Shown here: positions 14,906 to 23,355 of the stretch, one piece after another
How the letters are laid out: the number at the start of each line of letters is the position of its first letter
Position numbering within the stretch: position 1 is the stretch's first letter
Virus record (IMG/VR): IMGVR_UViG_3300041409_000335
Span: 1 to 58,415 of that record
Origin: a virus
Length of the DNA: 58,415 nt
Direction: 5' to 3' (one strand)
Program-made: the position numbers and the translations under genes
The notes under the pieces: model-generated
Database searches by the model: none
Seen by the model: only the letters and a program-made list of their open reading frames with translations
Told to the model about the DNA's origin: nothing

Positions 14906-15042
14906 AGGAAAACACGAGATGTTGCTGGGGGCGGTGTAAGCAAAACGCCACTCAAGTTCATCACGCTCTTGGGGAGCTGTGTAGCAAGCATTTCAAATGG
15001 GTGATCCGGCAGTGCCCGGACACCAAGCCTAAATCGAAATGA
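14902..15042 (+). CDS. micro zinc-type protein (46 aa)
   Basis: Starting at GTG 14902, the product has CCWGRC (residues 7-12), then His, Cys and His residues around 20-30 and a last Cys near 38. This is dense enough for one zinc site. It is bounded by GTGA and ATGA overlaps. A partner of the radical SAM protein is possible but unproven. Confidence 0.55.
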   Translation: MKENTRCCWGRCKQNATQVHHALGELCSKHFKWVIRQCPDTKPKSK

Positions 15043-15314
15043 GCAATCCAGTCGAACGGGTGAACAAATATCAGTGCTGTGAGGTGGAGTTTGGGCACGA
15101 GAAGTTCATGGAGCACTTGGAGACTGTTCATCGGTTTGTGAAAGGGACGAAGTGCCGCAAGGGGCTCATCATGGCGCTGGACGGTTCCGACTTCTACTCG
15201 AACACCTACCTGTGGACGATTCCGTGCCCGGCCGGAGACATCACCGCGAAACAGTTCAGCTCCGGGCCTCGTGACAAGACCGACTATCTGGCGATGATGA
15301 CGAAGGACGAATGA
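15039..15314 (+). CDS. hypothetical protein (91 aa)
   Basis: It begins MSNPVERVNKYQCCEVEFGH; HEKFMEHLETVH looks like half of a C2H2-type site with the preceding CC pair. It is otherwise alpha/beta. No family is recognised. It is coupled to the GT2 gene by ATGA. Confidence 0.55.
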   Translation: MSNPVERVNKYQCCEVEFGHEKFMEHLETVHRFVKGTKCRKGLIMALDGSDFYSNTYLWTIPCPAGDITAKQFSSGPRDKTDYLAMMTKDE

Positions 15315-16048
15315 AAGAACTCTCGATCTGGCTGTTTTGCATTTGTAGGGATGAAGCGAGGCTGATGCCTTACCTGCTGCGTCACTACGCGCCCTTTGTG
15401 ACGAAGTTTGTCTTCTTCGATGGAGGCTCGACGGACGGCACCCGTGAGATCATCCGCTCGTGCCACACTGCCGAGCTTCGTGACTGGCCGGGCTCTGCGG
15501 GGATCGTCGATGACGAGTTCCGTGAGTTCGCAAACGAGGCTTGGAAAGAGGCGCGGGGAAAAGCGGACTGGGTGATCTGGATCGACGCCGACGAGTTCCT
15601 GTACCACCCGGACATCAAGGGAGTGCTGAGACGGTATCTGCAAGAGGATGTGGAGTGCCCTCAGATCAAGGGGTACACGATGGTGTCTCAGCAGTTCCCC
15701 ACCACGCCCGGCCAGATTTACGACGAAGTGAAGACAGGCTTCGTCGATGGCATCTGGGGCAAGCCCGCAATCTTCAGGAAGCACATGCAGTGGACTGTCG
15801 GCCGGCATGGTGTGGATTACTCCGGGTTCAACCCGAAGAGCAGTGCGGAAGTAGAGATCAAGCTGCTGCATTACCGGGCGCTCGGAGTGGAGTACCTGCG
15901 CTGGCGTCACAACCGCAACTGGGCACGCGTGCCTGAGCGATGCCGCCAACAGAATCTTGGGACTAACACGGCACCGGATGCCACCGGCCATCACACCATC
16001 GGCTGGTTTGAAGAGATGATCGCCAGACCTTGGCCCGAAGTAATCTGA
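15311..16048 (+). CDS. family 2-type glycosyltransferase (copy A)
   Basis: The protein has 245 aa. LFCICRDEARLMPYLLRHY starts the GT-A fold, DGGSTDGT at 37-44 binds the nucleotide, and WVIWIDADEFLYHP at 87-100 contains the DxD motif (D92, D94). This is the Glyco_tranf_2_4 pattern. There are no membrane segments, so it is probably cytosolic. It is paralogous to 17088-17834. Acceptor unknown. Confidence 0.85.
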   Translation: MKELSIWLFCICRDEARLMPYLLRHYAPFVTKFVFFDGGSTDGTREIIRSCHTAELRDWPGSAGIVDDEFREFANEAWKEARGKADWVIWIDADEFLYHPDIKGVLRRYLQEDVECPQIKGYTMVSQQFPTTPGQIYDEVKTGFVDGIWGKPAIFRKHMQWTVGRHGVDYSGFNPKSSAEVEIKLLHYRALGVEYLRWRHNRNWARVPERCRQQNLGTNTAPDATGHHTIGWFEEMIARPWPEVI

Positions 16049-16051
16049 ATT

Positions 16052-16411
16052 ATGTGTTGCTGCACTTACCTCCACGACCATCAGAAGATTCAACAGCCGC
16101 TCCAGAACAAGCACGTCACTGAATGGCTTGGACGCGTCATCACCATCACGGGCCAGCAATGGCTGGTGAAGGAGCATGTGGCAAGTCACTGGATGATGCG
16201 CCGGTTCTGGTTCAAAAAGGAAGTGACCTACCACTACGAATTGCTCGTGCCAACCATCCCGCCCGAGTATCAGCAGATCAACTTCTACCGGGACTGCTAC
16301 AACTGGAGCATCAATTTCTGCGTCCCGGCCGAGCTGATCGTGGCCTATCTGATCGGCATCTGTGCCGGTCACGAGAAGCGAGACCGTGAAGTCATCGCCG
16401 CACTTGTATGA
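16052..16411 (+). CDS. hypothetical protein (119 aa)
   Basis: The N terminus is CCC-containing (MCCCTYLHDHQK), followed by an aromatic-rich alpha/beta body (RRFWFKKEVTYHYELLV) and one weakly hydrophobic helix near residues 95-107. I do not recognise it. It starts three bases after the upstream stop and overlaps the next gene by ATGA. Confidence 0.6.
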   Translation: MCCCTYLHDHQKIQQPLQNKHVTEWLGRVITITGQQWLVKEHVASHWMMRRFWFKKEVTYHYELLVPTIPPEYQQINFYRDCYNWSINFCVPAELIVAYLIGICAGHEKRDREVIAALV

Positions 16412-17091
16412 AACCTGTTCTCGTAAGCACCTGGGGACCGACATCGAAGAAGCATCTCGGCGCGTTCCTTATCACCGCGAAGCTGCATGGCTTGGAGCCG
16501 CAGAACTTCGATCCTACTGACTGGGAGGGCGCGGACTGGACGACGATCCCTTGGTATAAGAAGAGCGAGGGACAGGCGCGGTTTGTCCGTGAGCACGCCA
16601 ATGAGTTCACTCACTTCCTTTTCACCGACAGCTACGACATCGTGTTCGCGGCCGGATGGGATGAGATACTCAGAAAGTATCAGGCGTTCAACTCACCCAT
16701 CGTGTGCGCGGCCGAGTGCTACCCGTGGCCCAAGACTGAGCAGGCTGCGCTCTACCCGGAGTCGATTCATCGCTGCAAGTATCTGAACGCGGGAGGATGG
16801 ATCGGTGAGACCAAGGCGGCGCTGGCGATGCTGGAGGACGTGGCAGCCACGGCTGCGAAACGTGAGCAGTGCGATCAGGGCATCCTCGTTGACCTGTTCC
16901 TGTCGAAGAGGCATCCCATCGAGCTGGATCGAAAGTGCGAAATATTCTACTGCCTGAACCTGGGCTCGGATCAGAACCTCGACCTGCGCGGCCCGCGTGC
17001 GAAGGCCATCGATACCAGTGAATACCCGATCATCTTCCACGGAAACGGAGCGTCGCCGATGGAGCGGGTGATCCACCACATCTCGCCATGA
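16408..17091 (+). CDS. PLOD/GT25-like glycosyltransferase
   Basis: The protein has 227 aa. FLFTDSYDIVF (70-80) with its D-x-x-D core, CAAECYPWP (100-108), YLNAGGWIG (125-133), CDQGILVDLF (155-164) and FHGNG (210-214) follow the order of the procollagen-lysine glycosyltransferase (PLOD) GT domain. That domain occurs in giant viruses and some bacteria and transfers glucose or galactose. The Asp pair would hold Mn2+ and a UDP-sugar. It lies between two GT2-type genes and is ATGA-coupled. Confidence 0.8.
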   Translation: MKPVLVSTWGPTSKKHLGAFLITAKLHGLEPQNFDPTDWEGADWTTIPWYKKSEGQARFVREHANEFTHFLFTDSYDIVFAAGWDEILRKYQAFNSPIVCAAECYPWPKTEQAALYPESIHRCKYLNAGGWIGETKAALAMLEDVAATAAKREQCDQGILVDLFLSKRHPIELDRKCEIFYCLNLGSDQNLDLRGPRAKAIDTSEYPIIFHGNGASPMERVIHHISP

Positions 17092-17834
17092 AAATCATCG
17101 TCTTCGTCCTGACTCACAACTGCGCTGACGTCCTTCCCTTCTTCCTCCGCCACTACGAGACTTTCGCCACTGAGATCAGCGCGTGGGATGACGGCTCGGA
17201 CGACGGCACGCTCAAGCTGCTGAAGGCGCATCCGAAAGTCGTGCTGCGAGAGTGGCCGTACGCCTCCGGCATCGATGAGGATCTCTTCCTCACTCACTGG
17301 CAGGAGTGGTACCCGAAGGCCCGTGGCGGGTTCGACTGGGTGATGATCCCGGACAGCGACGAGTTCATTTACTCGCCGGACATGCGTGGTGTGCTGAGCC
17401 TGGCGAAGTCGGTAGGGATTCAGGTGATCAAGCCCAACGGCTTCAACCTGGTGGGAGACCGCTTCCCAGTGGATGACGGCCGGAGCCAGATTTACGAACT
17501 CAACCCGATGGGGGTTCACGCGCCGGTTTACTCGAAGCCGGTGATCTTCCAGCCTGAGATCCGGATCAACTGGATTCGCGGGAAGCATGACTTGGAGCAC
17601 TGCAACCCTGTCGTCGGCCGTGAGACGGGAATGAAGCTGCTGCACGCTCGCTACTTTGGCGCGGACTACACGCGGGCCAAGAACGCGAAGAACTACGGCC
17701 GCTGCGGATTGCTCAGCGGCGACAAGGGCGCGGCGTGGTCCTGCTCGCCCGGGTACGATGGCGTCGAGAAAGAGCACTCCCCAATGTGGGCGGAGGAAGC
17801 GAAGAAGAAGGCGATCAATGTTTTGACCTTATGA
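17088..17834 (+). CDS. family 2-type glycosyltransferase (copy B)
   Basis: The protein has 248 aa. VFVLTHNCADVLPFFLRHY opens the fold, DDGSDDGT is at 34-41 and VMIPDSDEFIYSP at 85-97 contains the DxD motif. The order of motifs and overall length match copy A (15311-16048), so the pair are paralogs with different acceptor halves. It is probably cytosolic and co-translated with the PLOD-like gene. Confidence 0.85.
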   Translation: MKIIVFVLTHNCADVLPFFLRHYETFATEISAWDDGSDDGTLKLLKAHPKVVLREWPYASGIDEDLFLTHWQEWYPKARGGFDWVMIPDSDEFIYSPDMRGVLSLAKSVGIQVIKPNGFNLVGDRFPVDDGRSQIYELNPMGVHAPVYSKPVIFQPEIRINWIRGKHDLEHCNPVVGRETGMKLLHARYFGADYTRAKNAKNYGRCGLLSGDKGAAWSCSPGYDGVEKEHSPMWAEEAKKKAINVLTL

Positions 17835-18055
17835 GCCAGCTCTATACCTGTAGGAAGTGCGGCAAGACCCCGGAGACCACTCCATTATTTGACGTGGCGT
17901 GGTACCACGTTGCCTACGGAGGGCTGGAGCATCACTACTGCTCTCGCGTGTGCCTCGTTGAGTTCATCGCACCGGAGCTGAAGCAGGTGGCCGTGATCAA
18001 ACAGTGGGTGCCCACGCCGGAGGAAGAGAAACGGATGTCGGAGGACGCGACGTGA
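17831..18055 (+). CDS. small double-CxxC protein (74 aa)
   Basis: It starts MSQLYTCRKCGKTPE (C7-x2-C10) and has YCSRVC near residue 40, so it likely forms one zinc knuckle pair. An acidic/basic helix ends it. Unknown role. Overlaps: ATGA before, GTGA after. Confidence 0.6.
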   Translation: MSQLYTCRKCGKTPETTPLFDVAWYHVAYGGLEHHYCSRVCLVEFIAPELKQVAVIKQWVPTPEEEKRMSEDAT

Positions 18056-18243
18056 GCAAGAAGGCGGAGTCGTTGCCGATGATCCGGAAGTCTGACAACT
18101 GGTGGCGCTGCGCAGTGTGCCACGGCACTGGCGTCCATCAGTTCCAAAGTCCGAAGTTCAACGCTCCGTGTTCGCACTGCAACGGCGAGGGCTACAAGCT
18201 CCCGGTCCCGTATCAGTCCACTTCGACTTACCACATGAAATGA
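18052..18243 (+). CDS. DnaJ-type zinc-finger mini-protein (63 aa)
   Basis: A GTG start is followed by CAVCHGTG and CSHCNGEG, two copies of the CxxCxGxG motif that binds zinc in DnaJ's central domain, about 20 residues apart. There is no J domain. Phages often carry such isolated zinc fingers; their function is unknown. Confidence 0.7.
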   Translation: MSKKAESLPMIRKSDNWWRCAVCHGTGVHQFQSPKFNAPCSHCNGEGYKLPVPYQSTSTYHMK

Positions 18244-18908
18244 CTTCGTTCCGACCCAAGCCCGGCAAGCTGTGCGCAGTCTCCTCCTTCCGGCCGCTGG
18301 ACGAGTGCCCGGAGGTTGCCAAGAACCAGCTCCGCGCCAAGAAGTCGTGGGATGCAGTGTTCGACGACATCTTTCTCTTGGGCGACTTCGACGAGCGCCT
18401 CGCCACGCCATCCACTCACTTCATCAAGGCCGAACAGTTCCCTCATATCTCGCTGATGATCTGGATCGCCTCGAAGCAGCTCTCGCCGACGTGCATCCTC
18501 AACGCCGACATCGTGGTTGCCCCGAACCTGAAGGAGCTGCTCGATCAGGGATGGCAGAAGCAGGCGATGGCCATGACGAGCAAACGGCTGGAGTTCGATC
18601 CCGCGACGGAGGACTACTTCAAGGCACGAGTGGTTGACCTGGGAGCGGACTTCTTCTGCGCGACGCAGGACGTTTGGAAGCGGGCTTACGTCGAGGTGCC
18701 ACAGCAGTTTCGTATCGGTCATAACCGATGGGACAACTGGATGCTCAATTTCCTTTGGTTCATCTGCCGGCGTCGTTTCATCGACATCTCGACGCTCGGC
18801 CCCATCTTCCATCCGAAGCATGGAAGCCGCTTCCAGCCTCACTCAATCGACGACTCAGACGTGAATTTCTACTCCCAGATCGGCTTTCCTCCTCCGTTGA
18901 CCTCGTGA
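18240..18908 (+). CDS. glycosyltransferase-like protein, last gene of the island
   Basis: The protein has 222 aa. It has a GT-A-like layout: a strand and loop (LCAVSSFRPL), helix, then CILNADIVVAPNL (residues 85-97) with a single Asp in the place where DxD proteins carry two. LGADFFCATQDVWKR and HNRWDNWMLNFLW follow. The missing second Asp makes activity less certain. It is the last gene before the portal and is ATGA-coupled upstream. Confidence 0.55.
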   Translation: MTSFRPKPGKLCAVSSFRPLDECPEVAKNQLRAKKSWDAVFDDIFLLGDFDERLATPSTHFIKAEQFPHISLMIWIASKQLSPTCILNADIVVAPNLKELLDQGWQKQAMAMTSKRLEFDPATEDYFKARVVDLGADFFCATQDVWKRAYVEVPQQFRIGHNRWDNWMLNFLWFICRRRFIDISTLGPIFHPKHGSRFQPHSIDDSDVNFYSQIGFPPPLTS

Positions 18909-18935
18909 CGGGGCAGGAATAACGTCCGAATCGGA

Positions 18936-21275
18936 ATGAATTTTTCGACTCCCGACGCCATTGAGAGCATCTGCCAGCAACTCCGCCTTGCTGACTATCC
19001 CCGATCTCTGAACCGTGCGCGGATCGATTCACTGTTCAACGGCTCCCCGCCATACAGTGCTCAGGAGGAGACGGAGAACAACATTGCGATCAACGTGAAC
19101 TCGCTGGAGGGCACGAAGCTCGCCCATGAGGCACGCTCCCAGTTCGCAAACGCCTTCCAGAAGCCCGGCGCTTTCTTCACCGCCCGGACTGACATGGGAC
19201 CGCTTCACAAACGGCAGCAGTACGGGACCGTCGTCAGCAACCAGGTGAACAAGATCATGAAGAAGTCGCCGCAGTACTTCGAGACGCTGCGCTCGAAGTT
19301 CGCGATGCTCTGCCTTCATGGCATCGGCCCGTCATCGTGGCCATCGACCCAGAACTGGTGTCCTGACTCGGTGGGGATCGAGGACGTGATGATCCCGTCG
19401 AACACCCTGCTCACGATGAAGAACCTCCCGTTCTTCGCCATCTTCCGCAGCTATACGGCATACGAGCTTCGCCGGCTGACGAGCGGCCCCAAGGTTGATC
19501 CCGCGTGGAAGATGCCGGTGGTGAACAAGATGATTAAATGGTGTGACACCAACACCGCGCAGCTCTCCGGGACGCAGTGGCCCCAGGTGTGGGCACCGGA
19601 GAAGATGGAGTCACGGATGAAGGACGACAGCGGGCTCTACGCGTCGGACGCCGTGCCCACCATCGATGCGTGGGACTTCTACTGGTGGAACGACGACAAG
19701 AAGGTGAGCGGATGGAACCGCCGGATCGTGCTCGATGCGTTCGGACAGCCTGGCATCGGAGGCGTCCTGCCCAACAGGAAGGAGGGCCATGACACCGGCT
19801 TCCTCTACGATCCCGGCACGCGCAAGTACGGCTCGAAGATGTCGGAGATCATCAATTTCCAGTTCGCGGATCTGTCGGCCGTCGCGCCCTTCCGCTACCA
19901 CTCCGTCCGTTCGCTCGGCTTCCTGCTCTACGCGGTGTGCCATCTCCAGAACCGTCTTCGCTGCAAGTTCAACGAGGCAGTGTTTGAAGGGCTGATGATG
20001 TACATGCGCGTGAAGTCGATGGACGACGCGGAGCGTGCGCTGAAGATCAACCTCATCAGCCGTGGCATCATTGACGAGACGGTGCAGTTTCTCCCGCAGG
20101 CCGAACGGTGGCAGGTGAACGCGCAGCTCGCTGAGCTTGGGCTGAACCAGAACCAGCAGATCGTCAATCAGAACTCCTCTTCCTATGTTCAAAGCCAAGG
20201 CAAGACGAACCCCGACGTCGAGAAGACTGCTTTCCAAGTACGAACCGAGCTTAACGCGACAACCGCGCTCATCTCGTCGTCACTCCTTCAGGCGTACCAG
20301 TACCAGCACTTTGAGTACGAGGAGATTTTCCGCCGGTTCATGGTCAAGAACTCCCGCGACGTGGATGTTCGCACGTTTCGTCTCAACTGTCTGAAGGCCG
20401 GCGTGCCGGAGAAGCTGATGGTTGCCGAGGCGTGGGAGCTGGAGCCGGAGCGCGTCATGGGCAGCGGCAACAAGACGCTCGAAATGGCCATCGCCCAGCA
20501 ACTCATGGAATGGCGTCCGCTCTACGATCCGGACAGCCAGCGCGAGATCCTCCGCATCAGCACCCTTTCCGCGACGGACGATCCGGGGCTCACGAAGCTC
20601 CTCGTGCCGGAACAGGCGGACAAGCTCACCAGCTCGAAGCAAAAGGCGATGGTGTCGATGGGAACGCTCATGCTCGGACTGCCGGTGAAGTTCGGTGTGA
20701 CGGACAACCGCGTCGAGGTGACCGAAGTTTTGCTGGCCGAGATGGCCATCATTGTCGGCCGCATCCAGAAGACGACGGGAGTGGCCACGCCGGAACAGTT
20801 GGTCGGACTCCAGACCGTCGGCCAGACCATCGACGAGCAGATTCAAGTCATCAGCCAGGACAAGGAACAGTCCGAGCGCGTGCGCAAGTATGCCGACGCC
20901 CTTGGCAAGCTGATGAACATGGTGAAGGCGTTCGCGCAGCGGTTGCAGCAGCAGATGAAGGCGGCACAGGCCAATGGCGGCGGTGAGCAGGTTGACCCGA
21001 AGCAGAAGGCCCAGGCTGAAGCGACGGTCATACAGGCCAAGGTGAAGGCCGAGAGCAGCAGCACGGCGCACGCTCAGAAGACTGCCCAGCGTCAGGTGTC
21101 ATGGGAGGCTGAAGAGAAGCGCAAACAGGAACAGCACGAGCAGGAGATGGCTGCGGAAGCGCAGCGCACTCACGCCGAGATTCAGGGCCAGGACATCAAG
21201 ACCGCTGCGGAGATCCGCCGCGAACGCGCCAAGGCCAAGGCTGAACCGAAGAAGAAACCCGCATCTGAAAAATGA
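18936..21275 (+). CDS. portal protein
   Basis: The protein has 779 aa. The portal is the dodecameric ring at one vertex through which DNA enters and leaves. The body (residues 30-560) has an N-terminal wing-like region and a segment near 425-460 (KTAFQVRTELNATTALISSS, then YEEIFRRFM) that recurs in portals of podovirus-like phages. Residues 650-779 are a Gln/Ala/Lys-rich helical tail (the barrel-like C terminus). Position directly before scaffold and capsid genes is the classical order. No terminase stands next to it; that gene is on the other strand at 28924-30699. Confidence 0.75.
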   Translation: MNFSTPDAIESICQQLRLADYPRSLNRARIDSLFNGSPPYSAQEETENNIAINVNSLEGTKLAHEARSQFANAFQKPGAFFTARTDMGPLHKRQQYGTVVSNQVNKIMKKSPQYFETLRSKFAMLCLHGIGPSSWPSTQNWCPDSVGIEDVMIPSNTLLTMKNLPFFAIFRSYTAYELRRLTSGPKVDPAWKMPVVNKMIKWCDTNTAQLSGTQWPQVWAPEKMESRMKDDSGLYASDAVPTIDAWDFYWWNDDKKVSGWNRRIVLDAFGQPGIGGVLPNRKEGHDTGFLYDPGTRKYGSKMSEIINFQFADLSAVAPFRYHSVRSLGFLLYAVCHLQNRLRCKFNEAVFEGLMMYMRVKSMDDAERALKINLISRGIIDETVQFLPQAERWQVNAQLAELGLNQNQQIVNQNSSSYVQSQGKTNPDVEKTAFQVRTELNATTALISSSLLQAYQYQHFEYEEIFRRFMVKNSRDVDVRTFRLNCLKAGVPEKLMVAEAWELEPERVMGSGNKTLEMAIAQQLMEWRPLYDPDSQREILRISTLSATDDPGLTKLLVPEQADKLTSSKQKAMVSMGTLMLGLPVKFGVTDNRVEVTEVLLAEMAIIVGRIQKTTGVATPEQLVGLQTVGQTIDEQIQVISQDKEQSERVRKYADALGKLMNMVKAFAQRLQQQMKAAQANGGGEQVDPKQKAQAEATVIQAKVKAESSSTAHAQKTAQRQVSWEAEEKRKQEQHEQEMAAEAQRTHAEIQGQDIKTAAEIRRERAKAKAEPKKKPASEK

Positions 21276-21550
21276 ACCTCACTCCGAAGCTCCACTATCA
21301 GGCGAACAAACCTTTCGCCAATGCCCATCGTGATCTCGTCGTCTCGACACAATTTCGGGAGGCACTTCACGCCGCGCTCATCAATCATGTTCTTTCTCTG
21401 CCTACCACCAACGAGCCCGCCGCCGCCGCCGCCTGCTATCACCAGATCGTCGGCGCGAGAGATTTCATCACTCAGCTCCTCAATGTTGCTGAGCAACCAA
21501 AAACACCACCAACAACTCCACCCGCAAACTTGGATCACAAGATCCGATAA
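21272..21550 (+). CDS. hypothetical protein (92 aa)
   Basis: The N-terminal two thirds are helical (FREALHAALINHVLSL, then AAAAACYHQIVGARDFITQLLNV) with a Pro/Thr-rich tail. Small helical proteins of this kind between portal and scaffold genes are common in uncultured phages and have no assigned role. It is ATGA-coupled to the portal gene. Confidence 0.6.
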   Translation: MNLTPKLHYQANKPFANAHRDLVVSTQFREALHAALINHVLSLPTTNEPAAAAACYHQIVGARDFITQLLNVAEQPKTPPTTPPANLDHKIR

Positions 21551-21556
21551 ACCATC

Positions 21557-22939
21557 ATGCCCGCCCCCGCACCCGCCCCCGTCGCTCCCGCACCAGCGGC
21601 AGCCCCTTCACCCAACGCCACCCCAGCCGCACGCGCCTCTGCCCCCGCAGCGCCGGCTCCGGCCAAACCCGCTGCACCAGCGAAATCCGCACCGGCCAAA
21701 CCGGCAGCGGCGGCAAAGCCGGCAGCGCCAGCGAAGCCCGCGCCGACGCCGGCCAAGATCACGAACCCCTTCGATCAGGCGAACGCCGACATGGCGAGGT
21801 TCGCCGATCCGGAAACCGATGAGCCCACGGCACCGGGCGCACCCAAGCCGGCACCCAAGCCCGCGAAGCCGGCCGTGGCAGAAGATCCGGAAGCTCAACT
21901 GGAGGACAAGACCGGCGAAGAAGGCGATGAGGTAAAACCTGGCGACGAGGGGAAGCCCGCAGCCGGGGACGAAGGAAAGCCGCCGGCCGACGGGAAGCCC
22001 GGCAAGACGTCGCCGTGGAAACTCGTCGAGAGCTACAAGCAGCACAACGCACGGTTGCAGCAGGAGCTTGCCGACATTCGTCTCGCGCAGAAGCCCGGTG
22101 AGCTGCCCAAGGAGCACCAGGAACGGTTCGCCAGCATCGAAGCCCGGAACAAAGAGCTGGAGGACGAGATCCGCCACGTCAATTTCTCCAAGTCGAAGGA
22201 GTTCGCGGAGAAGTTTCAGCAGCCCTACGAAGAGGCGTGGCTGAACGCCATCTCGGACTTGAAGGAGCTGACGATCACCAACGACGACGGAAGCTCCCGC
22301 GTCGCCAATGCGCAGGACTTGATCGCGCTGTCGAACATGCCGCTCGGCCAAGCCCGCGCCACGGCGAAGCAATGGTTCGGAGATTCAGCCGACGACGTGA
22401 TGGCTCATCGCCGCACGATCCGTGATCTGTCGGACAAGCAGAACAAGGCGCTCGAAGAGTCGAAGAAGGGAGGCGGTGAGCGCGAGCAGCAGCGCACTGC
22501 CGAGATGCAGGCGAAGCAGAAGGCCCGCTCTGAGGAGACGGCGAAGGTGTGGACTGCCGTGAACAAGGAGGCTCAGGATAAGTACGAATACCTCCGGCCG
22601 GTCGAGGGCGAGACGGAGCGCAATGAGAAGCTGGAGAAGGCCACTGCGTTCATCGACGACACGCTCAAGAAGAACTTGAACCAAGCCAAGACCGTCGAGG
22701 AGCGCGACGCGATCATCAAGGCTCACGCCGCGATGAGGAACCGCGCCATCGGCTTCAGTGTCCTGAAGCATGAGAACAAGTCGCTCAAGGCCAAGGTTGC
22801 CGAGCTGGAGACGGCCATCGCCGCGTTCCAAGACAGCGAGCCGGGAGACGGACAGCGACGGCCGAGCGACGGCGGAGCGCCTGCCGGTGGTGACGAAATG
22901 GCGAACTCTTTGCAGCGGATGACCAACTACGTGACGTGA
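21557..22939 (+). CDS. scaffold-like coiled-coil protein
   Basis: The protein has 460 aa. Residues 1-150 are Pro/Ala/Lys- and then Asp/Glu-rich and disordered. Residues 155-430 are long charged helices with coiled-coil character, ending in LKHENKSLKAKVAELETAIA. A disordered N terminus and helical C terminus, placed immediately upstream of the capsid gene, are the features of phage scaffolding proteins, which guide prohead assembly and then leave. The assignment rests on composition and position, not on a conserved motif. Confidence 0.6.
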   Translation: MPAPAPAPVAPAPAAAPSPNATPAARASAPAAPAPAKPAAPAKSAPAKPAAAAKPAAPAKPAPTPAKITNPFDQANADMARFADPETDEPTAPGAPKPAPKPAKPAVAEDPEAQLEDKTGEEGDEVKPGDEGKPAAGDEGKPPADGKPGKTSPWKLVESYKQHNARLQQELADIRLAQKPGELPKEHQERFASIEARNKELEDEIRHVNFSKSKEFAEKFQQPYEEAWLNAISDLKELTITNDDGSSRVANAQDLIALSNMPLGQARATAKQWFGDSADDVMAHRRTIRDLSDKQNKALEESKKGGGEREQQRTAEMQAKQKARSEETAKVWTAVNKEAQDKYEYLRPVEGETERNEKLEKATAFIDDTLKKNLNQAKTVEERDAIIKAHAAMRNRAIGFSVLKHENKSLKAKVAELETAIAAFQDSEPGDGQRRPSDGGAPAGGDEMANSLQRMTNYVT

Positions 22940-23127
22940 AATCGGGTGTCCGCTGGGGAACGGCCACGCCTCCCATCAAATCAGAGCTTATCCCACTGCG
23001 CTCCGCGAAGGCAGTGGGAAAGCTCGTAGGGCTCTCCTCCGCTGGCGTGGTTGCCATCGAAAATAGCGCACTGCGCAAGATCACCGAACGGATGCTCCGC
23101 GAGTGGAATCCCGCAACTTCTCGTTGA
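22936..23127 (+). CDS. sigma-region-4-like mini HTH protein (63 aa)
   Basis: A GTG start overlaps the scaffold stop (GTGA). LRSAKAVGKLVGLSSAGV, then VAIENSALRKI (about residues 21-50), reads like region 4 of sigma factors: a helix, a turn at LGLS, and a recognition helix followed by IE-x2-ALRKI. It could bind a promoter or anti-sigma target and regulate the capsid gene that follows. An isolated HTH mini-gene here is unusual. Confidence 0.55.
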   Translation: MKSGVRWGTATPPIKSELIPLRSAKAVGKLVGLSSAGVVAIENSALRKITERMLREWNPATSR

Positions 23128-23355
23128 CCGATTCTTTTTTCAGGAGTAAACCCCCCACCAGTCAGGTTCACCTGACTTCGCCTCGCTGAAGGTTTTCAGC
23201 AGCGGCCAGTCGCCCGCTTCAACAACCGGCCCGGCTTGCCAAGTGTGGCAGGAAGACAAGATCGCCGGCTTCTAAAAACACCCCCAGTCGAAGTGTGCTT
23301 GCAGCATGTCGCTGCGCTCATCGTTCGCTGGTAACCCAATGTTTTTGAGAAGCCT
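23128..23355 (+). promoter_or_regulatory. structured leader of the capsid gene
   Basis: No gene fits in these 228 bases. Four hairpins follow each other: 23160-23177 (7 bp, loop TTCA), 23185-23200 (6 bp, loop GGTT), 23237-23250 (5 bp, loop AGTG) and 23301-23315 (5 bp, loop ATGTC). They end about 40 bases before the capsid start codon. RNA processing or translational control is likely. I see no good -35/-10 pair. Confidence 0.5.
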
